Shown: positions 8,252-16,514 of the stretch, in pieces | Layout of the letters: each line of letters begins with the position of its first letter | Position numbering within the stretch: position 1 is the stretch's first letter | NCBI GenBank assembly: GCA_031278025.1 | Contig: JAITLF010000069.1 | Span: forward strand, 1 to 21,031 | From: Treponema sp. | GTDB lineage: Bacteria > Spirochaetota > Spirochaetia > Treponematales > Breznakiellaceae | Reading direction: 5' to 3' | DNA length: 21,031 nucleotides | Position numbers and translations under genes: made by a program | Notes under the pieces: model-generated | What the model was told of the DNA's origin: nothing | Seen by the model: only the letters and a program-made list of their open reading frames with translations | Databases searched by the model: none

Positions 8252-8628
8252 AAGAAGTTATGGCCATTATCCGCATGAACAAGATCAACCAGACAAAGCG
8301 GGCCCTCGCGGACTCCTGGATCACCTCCCTCTACGCCAAGGAATGTCTGGGGCGCGGCAAAGGTACTATCGAGGTTCCAAGGTACATTGAGGGCGCCGCG
8401 GAACGGTACGAGGATATGGTTCAGGAACTGGGTATACAGGGGCGGCTTGTTCCCAAGCGCATGATAAATATCGTTGTTCCGGACAAGCTGGTAAAAATAG
8501 TAGTAAATACCATAATCAGCGTGAACAAAACCGGCAGGAGCGGGGACGGCAAAATATTTGTCATGCCGGTCAGCGAGGCCTGGCGGATCCGTACCGGCGA
8601 GAGCGGGCACGATGTGCTGGATCAATAA
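8248..8628 (+). CDS. nifI2: NifI2, PII-like nitrogenase regulator
   Basis: 126 residues, starting with MKEVMAIIRMNKINQTKRAL, a PII fold opening. The middle region (SLYAKECLGRGKGTIEV and following) is longer and different in sequence from NifI1, as is usual for NifI2, whose T-loop region contacts nitrogenase. The C-terminal GRSGDGKIFVMPVSEAWRI is the conserved PII strand. The start ATG overlaps the nifI1 stop and has GGAGG upstream. With NifI1 it should form the hetero-oligomer that switches NifDK off post-translationally, so both transcriptional (NifA) and enzyme-level control are encoded here. Confidence 0.93.
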   Translation: MKEVMAIIRMNKINQTKRALADSWITSLYAKECLGRGKGTIEVPRYIEGAAERYEDMVQELGIQGRLVPKRMINIVVPDKLVKIVVNTIISVNKTGRSGDGKIFVMPVSEAWRIRTGESGHDVLDQ

Positions 8629-8754
8629 GCAATTAACAATAATCAATTAATAATGATCGATGTACGGGGGGACACAGATTACGCGGGTTAACGCGGATGG
8701 TGGGGGATACCGGACAATGCCATTGCTGGCTGTTGATTGGAAAGAGGAGGAATT
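8629..8754 (+). other. nifI2-nifD spacer
   Basis: The 126-bp spacer is the longest gap between the first five nif genes. It has an AT-rich stretch of AATTAA/AATAAT repeats (8631-8653), then GATTACGCGGGTTAACGCGG (8677-8696), which contains two GCGG-flanked TTA units and looks like a decayed short repeat. I see no sigma-54 box and no U-tract terminator, so nifD is probably read through from nifH. It ends with the strong GGAGG site of nifD. Confidence 0.4.
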
Positions 8755-10392
8755 ATGACACAGGCGATAGACTTGGATACAACGGCGGAGTTCAGGGCGG
8801 AAGTGCTGGAAAGGTATCCGCCCAAGGTTGCCAGGAAACGCGCAAAACAGATAATCGTCAACAAGGTTGAAGGGGAAGATGAGGTGCCGGAGATTCTGGC
8901 GAACACCAGAACTGTTCCCGGAATTATCACCATGAGGGGCTGCGCCTACGCGGGCTGTAAGGGCGTGGTGCTGGGCCCGACACGGGATATACTGCAGATA
9001 ACCCACGGCCCGATTGGTTGCGGTTTTTACAGCTGGCTTACCCGGCGGAACCAGACCAGGCCCTATACCGATAGCGATCCGAACTATATGACCTACGCCA
9101 TGTCCACGGATTTACAGGAAGAGGAGATAATCTTTGGAGGCGAGAAGAAACTCAGGGCCGCCATTGACGAGGCGGTAGCCCTGTTCCACCCCAAAGCCAT
9201 CGGTATTTTCGCCACCTGCCCGGTGGGGCTTATCGGCGACGATGTTCACGCGGTGGCCCGCGCCATGGAGGAGAAGTACCCGGACATTAACATCTTCGGG
9301 TTTTCCTGCGAGGGGTACAAGGGGGTAAGCCAAAGCGCCGGACACCACGTGGCGAACAACAAGGTTTTTACGGATGTGGTGGGCGTCAATGATGAGTTCT
9401 CCAAGCCGGGGCAGTTCAGGTTCAACATTTTGGGCGAATACAACATCGGCGGCGACGCCTTTGAAATTGAGCGTATTGTCGCCGGCTGCGGCCTTACCCT
9501 TCATTCAACATTTTCCGGCAACTCCACCTACGATGAATTTTCCTCGGCCCATACCGCGGATCTCAATGTGGTTATGTGCCACAGATCCATCAACTACCTT
9601 GCGGAAATGATGGAGAAGAAGTACGGCATCCCCTGGTTCAAGGTGAATTTTGTCGGAGCGGCGGCCACGTCCAAATCGCTGCGGAAAATCGCGCAGTACT
9701 ACCAGGACGATGTCCTGATCGCCCGGACCGAAGCCCTTATCGAACGGGAAATGGCGGCCGTAGAAAAAGTACGCCTTGAGGTAAAGTCCCGCTGCGGGGG
9801 AAAGACGGCCGTCCTCTACGTGGGAGGTTCCCGCGCCCATCACTACCAGGAACTGCTCGGGGAAATAGGCGTCAGCATACTGTCCGCAGGCTACGAGTTT
9901 GCCCACCGGGACGATTACGAGGGCCGCAGGGTGATACCCTCCATTGTGGTAGACGCCGACTCCCGGAATATCGAGGAGCTTAGCGTGGAAGCCGATCCGG
10001 AACGTTACCGCCCGAGGCTTTCCCCGGAAGAAAAGGCAAGGCGGGAAGCGGAAGGTTTTACCTTCAGCGATTACCGGGGCATGATGGCCGAAATGAAAAA
10101 CAGCGCCCTTGTTATCGACGACTGTAATCACTATGAGCTTGAGGAACTCCTGGACCGGTATCACCCCGATCTTGTGTGCGCGGGGATCAAGGAAAAGTAC
10201 GTGGTCCAGAAACGGGGAATCCCCATGAAACAGCTCCACAGTTACGACTACATGGGGCCCTTTGCCGGTTACCGGGGGGCGATAAACTTTTACCGGGAAA
10301 TTGACCGGCTCCTAAACTGTAACGCCTTTAAATTTACAAAGGCCCCCTGGGACGAAAGCCCGGAACTTTCCGCGGCCTACGGGTATGTGTAG
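8755..10392 (+). CDS. nifD: NifD, nitrogenase MoFe protein alpha chain
   Basis: 545 residues from the ATG at 8755, preceded by AAAGAGGAGGAATT, an ideal ribosome site; an upstream TTG in frame is not needed. NifD binds the FeMo-cofactor and shares the P-cluster with NifK. P-cluster ligands: C63, C89 and C155 (GCAYAGC, GPIGCGF, ATCPVGLIGDD). Cofactor site: C275 in MCHRSINY and H495 in LHSYDYMGP; the substrate-site GVSQSAGHH holds the Gln/His pair equivalent to Azotobacter Q191 and H195. The cofactor cysteine has the same number as in Azotobacter, but the His is 53 residues later (H442 there). This reflects an insertion around residues 400-450, the known mark of Clostridium-type (group III) NifD. 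All ligands are intact, so the gene should be functional. Confidence 0.97.
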   Translation: MTQAIDLDTTAEFRAEVLERYPPKVARKRAKQIIVNKVEGEDEVPEILANTRTVPGIITMRGCAYAGCKGVVLGPTRDILQITHGPIGCGFYSWLTRRNQTRPYTDSDPNYMTYAMSTDLQEEEIIFGGEKKLRAAIDEAVALFHPKAIGIFATCPVGLIGDDVHAVARAMEEKYPDINIFGFSCEGYKGVSQSAGHHVANNKVFTDVVGVNDEFSKPGQFRFNILGEYNIGGDAFEIERIVAGCGLTLHSTFSGNSTYDEFSSAHTADLNVVMCHRSINYLAEMMEKKYGIPWFKVNFVGAAATSKSLRKIAQYYQDDVLIARTEALIEREMAAVEKVRLEVKSRCGGKTAVLYVGGSRAHHYQELLGEIGVSILSAGYEFAHRDDYEGRRVIPSIVVDADSRNIEELSVEADPERYRPRLSPEEKARREAEGFTFSDYRGMMAEMKNSALVIDDCNHYELEELLDRYHPDLVCAGIKEKYVVQKRGIPMKQLHSYDYMGPFAGYRGAINFYREIDRLLNCNAFKFTKAPWDESPELSAAYGYV

Positions 10393-10429
10393 AAGTATGT
10401 GTGTGGTTTATGTGTAAAAAGGAGAAACT

Positions 10430-11806
10430 ATGCTTTTAAGACATACGCCCAGGGAAGTAGCCGAGAGAACGGCCCTGACCATCAACCCCGCGAAAACCTG
10501 CCAGCCGGTGGGGGCCATGTACGCGGCGCTGGGCGTTCACCGCTGCCTGCCCCACAGCCACGGATCGCAGGGGTGCTGCGCGTATCACCGGAGCGCCCTG
10601 ACCAGGCACTACGCCGAACCGATCATGGCAAGTACCAGTTCTTTTACCGAGGGGGCTTCCGTATTCGGCGGGCAGGCGAATCTTCTGGAATCGATCAACA
10701 ACATCTTTGCCCTTTACAACCCGGACATTATCGCGGTAAACACTACCTGCCTTTCGGAGGTTATCGGCGACGATCTTTCCCAGATAATCAACAGGGCGGC
10801 GGCGGACAACAAGATACCCCCGGGAAAGACGGTGATGTACGCCAGCACGCCAAGTTTTAAAGGTTCCCATGTTACCGGTTACGCCAATATGCTGACGGCA
10901 ATGGTACAGAATTTCGCGAAGAACACGGGAAAGAAAAACAATGCCGTTACCCTGCTGCCCTCGTTTATCGAACCCAGCGATATGGCGGAAATCAAGCGCA
11001 TTGCCGAAGAAATGGGCATTGAGTACATCATGTACCCCGATACGTCGGGGGTGGTGAACGCGCCCATGGACGGCAAGTTTTATATGTACCCCAGGGGAGG
11101 AACCACGAAGGAACGGATCGCCCTTTCCGGGGATTCGCGTTATGCCCTGGCGCTGGGCCGGGCGGGAACTTTTCAGGCGGCGCAGCTTTTGGACACCAAA
11201 TGCAGGGTTAAAACCACGGTTATGGACCTTCCCATCGGCATAACGGCTACCGACGCCTTTGTGGATACCCTGCGAAAAACAGCGGGAGTTACGGTTCCCG
11301 AAAGCCTGCGCGTTGAGCGGGGGCAGCTTGTGGACGTGCTTTGTGACAAGGCGCAGTACCTTTACGAAAAAAAAGTTTCCCTTATGGGCGACCCGGACAT
11401 CCTGCTGGGCCTGGCGCAATTTTGTGGGGACGCCGGGATGAGGGTACTTCACGTTGTTACCGGTACGCCGGCCGGGGCAAAGTGGGAGCGGCGGATAAAG
11501 GAACTGGCCGGAGAGGGGGCGGCCGTCAGGTGCGGGCCCCAGGCGGATCTTTTCTACCTGCACCAGCTTTTGCAGAACGATAAACCGGACCTTTTGTTTG
11601 GCAACACTTACTGCAAGTACATAGCCAGGGATATGGATATTCCGCTGATCCGCGCCGCCTTTCCCATTTACGACCGGGTAGGCCATTCGTACATCCCGAT
11701 CACCGGTTACCGGGGAGGCCTGGCGCTTCTCATCAAGGTACTGGACAAAATAATGGACCGCCAGGATCGCGACGCGCCCGAAGAAAAGTTTGAATTGGTG
11801 ATGTGA
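10430..11806 (+). CDS. nifK: NifK, nitrogenase MoFe protein beta chain
   Basis: 458 residues, the length of the Clostridium pasteurianum beta chain and about 50 shorter at the N-terminus than Azotobacter NifK. P-cluster ligands are C24 (KTCQPVGAM), C49 or C50 (HGSQGCCAYHRS) and C107 (NTTCLSEVIGDD), a constant offset of 46 from Azotobacter C70, C95 and C153. Other family marks are SSFTEGASVFGGQANL and, near the end, FPIYDRVGHSYIPITGYRGG. The ATG follows AAGGAGAAACT, 37 bp after the nifD stop. The short N-terminus and long NifD insertion go together in group III enzymes. The gene is followed by a tandem repeat and GC hairpins rather than directly by nifE. Confidence 0.96.
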   Translation: MLLRHTPREVAERTALTINPAKTCQPVGAMYAALGVHRCLPHSHGSQGCCAYHRSALTRHYAEPIMASTSSFTEGASVFGGQANLLESINNIFALYNPDIIAVNTTCLSEVIGDDLSQIINRAAADNKIPPGKTVMYASTPSFKGSHVTGYANMLTAMVQNFAKNTGKKNNAVTLLPSFIEPSDMAEIKRIAEEMGIEYIMYPDTSGVVNAPMDGKFYMYPRGGTTKERIALSGDSRYALALGRAGTFQAAQLLDTKCRVKTTVMDLPIGITATDAFVDTLRKTAGVTVPESLRVERGQLVDVLCDKAQYLYEKKVSLMGDPDILLGLAQFCGDAGMRVLHVVTGTPAGAKWERRIKELAGEGAAVRCGPQADLFYLHQLLQNDKPDLLFGNTYCKYIARDMDIPLIRAAFPIYDRVGHSYIPITGYRGGLALLIKVLDKIMDRQDRDAPEEKFELVM

Positions 11807-11842
11807 ATAGTGAATAAGTGAGAAGTGAGGAGTGAAGAAGTT
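11807..11842 (+). repeat. Purine-rich 7-bp tandem repeat after nifK
   Basis: Directly after the nifK stop come degenerate heptamers of the type GTGAATA, AGTGAGA, AGTGAGG, AGTGAAG, about five units counting those overlapping the stop codon. They give stop codons in several frames. The array looks like slippage-prone filler; no function is evident. Confidence 0.55.
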
Positions 11843-11861
11843 AGCGAGGGTTTGGGGGCGT

Positions 11862-11932
11862 TGCGGGGGTGTCCCCCGCAGAGGGGGTAGACGGAGACCG
11901 GAGGGCTCCGGCGCAGGGGGAGGCTTCCCCCT
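11862..11932 (+). repeat. GC-rich triple hairpin between nifK and nifE (motif copy D1)
   Basis: Three hairpins follow one another: TGCGGGGG/CCCCCGCA with a TGT loop (11862-11880), CCGGAG/CTCCGG with a GG loop (11898-11911), and AGGGGGA/TCCCCCT with a GGCT loop (11915-11932). Two blocks recur downstream of nifB: GGGGGTAGACGGAGACC (11883-11899; one mismatch to 16050-16066) and GGCTCCGGCGC (11904-11914; identical at 16093-16103). The last hairpin is followed by CTCTTTATG rather than a long T tract. It could therefore attenuate or stabilise the nif mRNA but is not a clear terminator. It is open in the nifE frame but does not read like protein. Confidence 0.6.
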
Positions 11933-11951
11933 CTTTATGGGAAGGAGTACG

Positions 11952-13325
11952 ATGATGGTTGAAATATTAAAGGCGCGGGAGAGGCAGGTACTCGAAAAGG
12001 GGAAGGATACCTACGCGCTGGAATGTGAAAAGGCCAGTACCGCGGGATCGGTAAGCCAGCGGGCCTGCGTGTTTTGCGGATCCAGGGTGGTGCTGTACCC
12101 CATCGCGGACGCGCTGCACCTTATTCACGGCCCCATAGGCTGCGCGGCGTACACCTGGGAACTGAGGGGCAGCCTTTCCAGCGGGCCGGAACTGCACCGC
12201 ATGAGTTTTTCCACCGATTTACGGGAGGAGGAAGTGATCTACGGCGGCGAAAAGAAACTCTACGCCGCGCTTGCCGAACTTATCGGGGCCTACAAGCCGA
12301 AAGCCGCTTTTGTGTACTGCACCTGCATTATCGGCCTTATCGGGGACGATGTGGAGGCGGTATGCGCCCGGGCCGAAAGGGAAACGGGGATACCGGTTAT
12401 TCCGGTGCATTCCGAGGGCTTTAAGGGAACCAAGAAGGACGGGTACAGGGCGGCCTGCGAAGCCGCGTTCAAACTTACCGGAAAGGATAACACTACTTCT
12501 GTTTCGCCTTTCAGCATCAATATTCTGGGGGAATTCAACCTTGCCGGGGAAACCTGGATCATCAAGGACTATTACCGGCGCATGGGCGTCGAGGTAACGG
12601 CCTGCCTTACGGGGGACGGCCGGGTTGCCGAGATAGGGCGCGCCCACCGCGCGAAACTCAACGTGGTGCAGTGTTCCGGCTCCATGACTTACCTGGCCGG
12701 GATGATGCGGGAGAAGTACGGCATCCCGTTTATCCGGGTGTCGTATTTCGGCATAGAGGACATGACGCGCGCCCTCTACGATGTGGCGGAATTTTTTAAC
12801 AGTGAAAGTATTATAAAAAACACCCGTGAACTGGTACAAACGGAGCTTTCGGCCCTTCTTCCCGTTCTTGCCCAATACCGGAAGGACCTGGAAGGGAAGA
12901 AAGCCGCGGTGTATGTGGGGGGCAGCTTTAAGGCATTTTCCATGGTCAAGGCCCTGCGTCATCTGGGCATGGAAACGGTGGTGGCCGGTTCCCAGACCGG
13001 TTCCCCGGAAGACTACGAATACCTGAAAGAGATCACCTGCGAGGGAACGGTGATCCTTGACGACACCAATCCGCTTGAACTTTCGGGCTTTGTTCTGGAG
13101 AAGGGCGCCGATCTTTTGATCGGCGGCGTCAAGGAAAGGCCCATTGCCTATAAAATGGGAATTGCCTTTTGCGATCACAACCATGAACGCAAGGAAGCCC
13201 TGGCCGGATACGCGGGGATGCTTAACTTTGCGCGTGAAGTACACGCCTCGGTAACGAGTCCCGTATGGAAGTATTCCCCGGCGAGAATCGCGGCGGGAAA
13301 ATTGAACGCGGGAGCAATAGTATGA
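11952..13325 (+). CDS. nifE: NifE, FeMo-cofactor assembly scaffold subunit
   Basis: About 457 residues. The frame is open from 11832, but the first 40 codons are the GC-hairpin repeat; AAGGAG at 11942-11947 points to the ATG pair at 11952/11955, with 11955 equally good. NifE pairs with NifN as the NifDK-like scaffold on which the NifB cofactor matures with molybdenum and homocitrate. Cysteine blocks RACVFCG, GPIGCAAYTW and YCTCIIGLIGDD match the NifD-type cluster positions. QCSGSMTYLAGMM has a Cys at the site of the NifD cofactor ligand, while the NifD HSYDY block is replaced by DHNHERKEALAGYAG. HSEGFKGTKKDGY is typical of NifE. The stop overlaps the nifN start as ATGA. Confidence 0.93.
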   Translation: MMVEILKARERQVLEKGKDTYALECEKASTAGSVSQRACVFCGSRVVLYPIADALHLIHGPIGCAAYTWELRGSLSSGPELHRMSFSTDLREEEVIYGGEKKLYAALAELIGAYKPKAAFVYCTCIIGLIGDDVEAVCARAERETGIPVIPVHSEGFKGTKKDGYRAACEAAFKLTGKDNTTSVSPFSINILGEFNLAGETWIIKDYYRRMGVEVTACLTGDGRVAEIGRAHRAKLNVVQCSGSMTYLAGMMREKYGIPFIRVSYFGIEDMTRALYDVAEFFNSESIIKNTRELVQTELSALLPVLAQYRKDLEGKKAAVYVGGSFKAFSMVKALRHLGMETVVAGSQTGSPEDYEYLKEITCEGTVILDDTNPLELSGFVLEKGADLLIGGVKERPIAYKMGIAFCDHNHERKEALAGYAGMLNFAREVHASVTSPVWKYSPARIAAGKLNAGAIV

Positions 13326-14767
13326 ACAGTGTTTCCGATATTTCAGTAAAAAATACATCCGCCGTCTTTGATTCTTTTGTATCGACACGGAACGCCTGCA
13401 AGCTTTGCGCGCCCCTGGGGGCCTGCATGGTTCTGCGCGGCATTGACGGCTGTATCCCGCTCATCCACGGTTCGCAGGGCTGTTCCACCTATATCAGGCG
13501 CTACGGCATAAGCCATTTCCGCGAACCCATTGACATTGCCTCATCGAACTTTACCGAGTCCGCGGCGATCTTCGGCGGCAGGGACAATCTCTTTACCGCC
13601 CTTGACAATGTATCCCGTTCCTACCGCCCCCAGGCAATAGGCATTACCTCAACATGCCTCGCGGAGACTATCGGGGAAGATGTTTCCCTTTACCTCAGGC
13701 AGTACCTGGCCGAACGCGGCCGGGGAACGCGGAACACCGGCGGCAGCAATCCTGTCGTCTTCTACGCCTCTACCCCGAGTTACCGGGGTACCCACATGGA
13801 CGGCTTTCACGAGGCGATCCGCGCGGTTGTCGGTTCTTTGGCGGAAGCCGCACCGGAAACACCCGGCCCCGCGCCCGTGAATAAGGGAAAACGTATTAAT
13901 GTGATTTCGGGTTTTGTCTCCGCCGAGGACCTTAGGGAACTCCACGCCATATTACAGTCATTTACACCGGGCGCGGCCTATACCCTGCTCCCCGATTATT
14001 CGGAATCGCTTGACGGCGGCAGCTGGGAAACGTACCGGAAACTGCCGCCCGGAGGTACGGCCCTGGACGACATCAGGAAAATGGGAGAAGCCGCCGGGAC
14101 AATTTACCTGGGGAAAATGGCCGGGGATACGCGCGGAGAGGACGCCGGGCAATGGCTTGAAACGGCGCGCGGCGTACCCCTTGCAAGGCGGGAACTTCCC
14201 ATCGGCATTGAAAACTGCGATGCGTTTTTTAAAACCCTCGCGGAATTTTCGGGCAGGGACATTCCCCCTGTCTGGGAAAAGCAGCGCTCCCGCCTGATCG
14301 ACGCCTACATCGACGGCCACAAATACGTCAGCGGCAGACGGGCGCTCATCTACGGCGAGGAAGATTTTACCGCGGCTATGGCTTCCTTCCTGGACGAGAT
14401 CGGCATGATCCCGGTTATCGCCGCTACCGGAGCGCCGGGCGCCGCGTTCGCCGGCCGGATCCGGGGCGTTCTGCGAAACACAAAACAGGAAACCGAAACC
14501 GCCGGCGACGCGGATTTTGCGTACATACTGGAAAGGGCGGAAGCGCTGCGGCCCGATATTGTTATCGGTAACAGCAAGGGGCTGTTCCTTTCGCGCAGTC
14601 TCAATGTTCCCCTGGTTCGCTGCGGCTTTCCTATCCACGACAGAATCGGGGGGCAGCGCATCCTCCACCTGGGCTATCGAGGCTCCATGAATCTTTTCGA
14701 TCTTATTTGTAACGCATTTATGCGCGAAAAGCAGGACCGGTTTTCTTCGGGGTACACCTATATTTGA
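13322..14767 (+). CDS. nifN: NifN, FeMo-cofactor assembly scaffold subunit
   Basis: 481 residues from the ATG at 13322, which overlaps the nifE stop (ATGA) and follows GGGAG; an earlier in-frame start at 13265 would lie inside nifE. NifN is the beta-like partner of NifE. It looks like NifK, with KLCAPLGACMVLRGIDGC, HGSQGCSTYIRRY, SSNFTESAAIFGGRDNL and ITSTCLAETIGEDV, and ends FPIHDRIGGQRILHLGYRGS. Order after nifE and separation from the true nifK settle the call. In Clostridium pasteurianum nifN is fused to nifB; here the two are separate but only 11 bp apart. Two NifK-like genes in one operon could recombine, but each keeps its own distinct sequence. Confidence 0.9.
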   Translation: MNSVSDISVKNTSAVFDSFVSTRNACKLCAPLGACMVLRGIDGCIPLIHGSQGCSTYIRRYGISHFREPIDIASSNFTESAAIFGGRDNLFTALDNVSRSYRPQAIGITSTCLAETIGEDVSLYLRQYLAERGRGTRNTGGSNPVVFYASTPSYRGTHMDGFHEAIRAVVGSLAEAAPETPGPAPVNKGKRINVISGFVSAEDLRELHAILQSFTPGAAYTLLPDYSESLDGGSWETYRKLPPGGTALDDIRKMGEAAGTIYLGKMAGDTRGEDAGQWLETARGVPLARRELPIGIENCDAFFKTLAEFSGRDIPPVWEKQRSRLIDAYIDGHKYVSGRRALIYGEEDFTAAMASFLDEIGMIPVIAATGAPGAAFAGRIRGVLRNTKQETETAGDADFAYILERAEALRPDIVIGNSKGLFLSRSLNVPLVRCGFPIHDRIGGQRILHLGYRGSMNLFDLICNAFMREKQDRFSSGYTYI

Positions 14768-14778
14768 GAGGCATCACG

Positions 14779-16041
14779 ATGGATATACACGACCATCCCT
14801 GTTTTAACAGCAATGCCCGTCGGCGTAGCGCGAGGATTCACCTGCCCGTGGCGCCAAAGTGCAATGTGCGGTGTAATTTCTGCAGCCGCGCCTATGACTG
14901 CGTGAATGAAAGCAGGCCCGGGGTAACAAGTACGGTTCTTTCCCCTTTTGAGGCCTCGCGTTATTTTGATCTGGCGCTGGAGAGAAACAACAGTATCGCT
15001 GTCGCCGGGATCGCCGGGCCCGGCGATCCCTTTGCCAATCCCGAAGAAACCCTTGCCGCCCTGGAATTGATCCGTGAGCGGCACCCTGAAATACTGCTCT
15101 GCGCCGCGACCAACGGCCTGGCCCTTCCCGATTACATCGACCGTATCGGGCGGCTCGGCCTTTCCCATGTTACCATTACGGTCAACGCCGTGAATCCCGA
15201 AATTGGCGCGCGGATCTACGCATGGGTCCGCTTTGGGCCAAAGGTGTACCGGGGTGTTTCGGGGGCGGAAATACTGCTGCGCCGCCAGACGGAAGCGGTA
15301 AGGCTCCTTAAATCCCTGGGAACTATCGTAAAGATCAACACCGTGATCATTCCCGGCGTAAACGATCATCATGTAGAAGAGATTGCCTCCTGTACGGCGG
15401 CCCTTGGCGCGGACATTCAAAACTGCATTCCCGTTATACCGGTAAAGGGGACGGCATTTGAACACATCGAGTCCCCGTCCGCCGGGCAGGTACAGATACT
15501 GCGCGGGGCCGCGGGTAAATACCTGCCCCAGATGTCCCACTGCGCCCGCTGCCGCGCGGATGCGTTGGGTTTTTTGGGCTGCCACAATCGGGGAGAAGCA
15601 GCGGAACTGCTGGAGAGGGTGCGGGCGGTAAAGCCGGTTTCCGGGCGGCCGTACCTGGCGGCGGCTTCCAGGGAAGGGCTGCTGGTGAACTGCCACCTGG
15701 GAGAAGCGGCGGAACTGTGGATAGCCGCCCTTGAAGACGGCAGGGCGGTGATCCGGGAGCGGCGGCCGGCTCCCCGGCCCGGTTCGGGCAACGGCCGCTG
15801 GGAAGAAATGGCCGATACGCTGGGCGACTGTTTTGCCGTTCTGGTCAGCGACTGCGGGCCGAACCCAAGGCGGATCCTGGAGGCGCGGGGGATCAGGGTG
15901 CTTGCCGGAGACGGGCTTATCGGTGAGATGGCGAAACCCCTGCTTGAAGGCCGCGGCCTTCCCCGCGTCTACCAGGCCGTTCCGGGAAAATGCGGCAGGG
16001 GCGTTTCCTGCACCGGCAGCGGCCTGGGCTGCGGCGCTTAA
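14779..16041 (+). CDS. nifB: NifB, radical SAM FeMo-cofactor precursor synthase with NifX-like C-terminus
   Basis: 420 residues from the ATG at 14779, with GAGAGG seven bases upstream; a TTG in frame at 14764 is less likely. NifB fuses two [4Fe-4S] clusters and inserts carbide to form the [8Fe-9S-C] core passed to NifEN. The radical SAM motif is CNVRCNFC (C28, C32, C35), next to DCVNESRPGV (C41) and AGIAGPGDP. HCARCRADA (C255, C258) gives later cluster ligands. Residues about 290-400 form a NifX/NafY-like cofactor-binding domain (GLLVNCHLGEAAELWI), so no separate nifX is needed nearby. The opening HPCFNSNARRRSARIHLPVAP has Arg where many NifB proteins have His a few residues after HPC. The cysteine- and glycine-rich tail (GKCGRGVSCTGSGLGCGA) is unusual. 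Confidence 0.94.
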   Translation: MDIHDHPCFNSNARRRSARIHLPVAPKCNVRCNFCSRAYDCVNESRPGVTSTVLSPFEASRYFDLALERNNSIAVAGIAGPGDPFANPEETLAALELIRERHPEILLCAATNGLALPDYIDRIGRLGLSHVTITVNAVNPEIGARIYAWVRFGPKVYRGVSGAEILLRRQTEAVRLLKSLGTIVKINTVIIPGVNDHHVEEIASCTAALGADIQNCIPVIPVKGTAFEHIESPSAGQVQILRGAAGKYLPQMSHCARCRADALGFLGCHNRGEAAELLERVRAVKPVSGRPYLAAASREGLLVNCHLGEAAELWIAALEDGRAVIRERRPAPRPGSGNGRWEEMADTLGDCFAVLVSDCGPNPRRILEARGIRVLAGDGLIGEMAKPLLEGRGLPRVYQAVPGKCGRGVSCTGSGLGCGA

Positions 16042-16049
16042 CATGGCCG

Positions 16050-16103
16050 GGGGGTAGCCGGAGACCCCGCAGGGCCGCTTGCGGCACGAGGAGGCTCCGG
16101 CGC
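16050..16103 (+). repeat. GC-rich motif copy D2 after nifB
   Basis: GGGGGTAGCCGGAGACC (16050-16066) and GGCTCCGGCGC (16093-16103) repeat the two blocks seen between nifK and nifE, here separated by 26 instead of 4 bases. The extra segment contains GCCGC-TT-GCGGC, a small hairpin. The following G-rich run (to about 16130) and the C-rich run GCCCCCCCTCCC (16153-16164) could pair over a distance. No U tract follows, so termination before the ferredoxin gene is not indicated. Confidence 0.5.
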
Positions 16104-16208
16104 GGGGGGGGCGGACGGCGGCCCCGTTATTTACACCCGCCGTATGGTAACAGCCCCCCCTCCCTTAAATGAAAATAATTAGTTGTATTTGTTTTAAGGA
16201 GTGATATT

Positions 16209-16514
16209 ATGACAAAACCAAAACATCATATTTTTGTGTGCGCGTCTTTCAGGCTGAACGGAACGCCGCAGGGAATGTGCGCCAAAGGAGGAGGCCCGCA
16301 GCTTTTGCAGTACCTCCAGGAAGAACTGTCCGACCGGGAAATGGCCGACGTTGCCGTGTCAAGCACAAGCTGCCTGCGGGTCTGCGACCGGGGACCAGCC
16401 CTGGCGGTATACCCGGAGAACTGGTGGTTCGGCCGCATCGACAGCGAGGAAGCCATTGACGCGGTACTCGATTCCATCGGCAGCGGCGTTCCTTCGCCGG
16501 ATCATGTTATATGA
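16209..16514 (+). CDS. Thioredoxin-like [2Fe-2S] ferredoxin
   Basis: 101 residues, very like the Clostridium pasteurianum [2Fe-2S] ferredoxin that interacts with the MoFe protein. It begins MTKPKHHIFVCASFRLNG; the four cluster cysteines are C11, C24, C55 and C59 (FVCAS, GMCAKGG, TSCLRVCDRGP), and the VYPENWWFG block is the family's conserved loop. The fold is thioredoxin-like and cytoplasmic. It probably carries electrons in nitrogenase turnover or cofactor assembly. The ATG follows TAAGGAG at good spacing. It is 167 bp from nifB, the widest gap in the cluster, so it may have its own promoter, though none is clear. Its last 13 bases overlap the end of the convergent synthase gene. Confidence 0.92.
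   Translation: MTKPKHHIFVCASFRLNGTPQGMCAKGGGPQLLQYLQEELSDREMADVAVSSTSCLRVCDRGPALAVYPENWWFGRIDSEEAIDAVLDSIGSGVPSPDHVI

Noticed and set aside
11832..11951. N-terminal extension of nifE by 40 codons
   Set aside because: It translates the purine repeat and GC hairpins into low-complexity Arg/Gly-rich sequence, and the good ribosome site is at 11942-11947.
14758..16044. 428-residue minus-strand open frame covering nifB, and similar ones opposite nifK (10436-11686) and nifE (12219-13388)
   Set aside because: Complementary shadows of well-identified genes, with no recognisable domain and no ribosome site.
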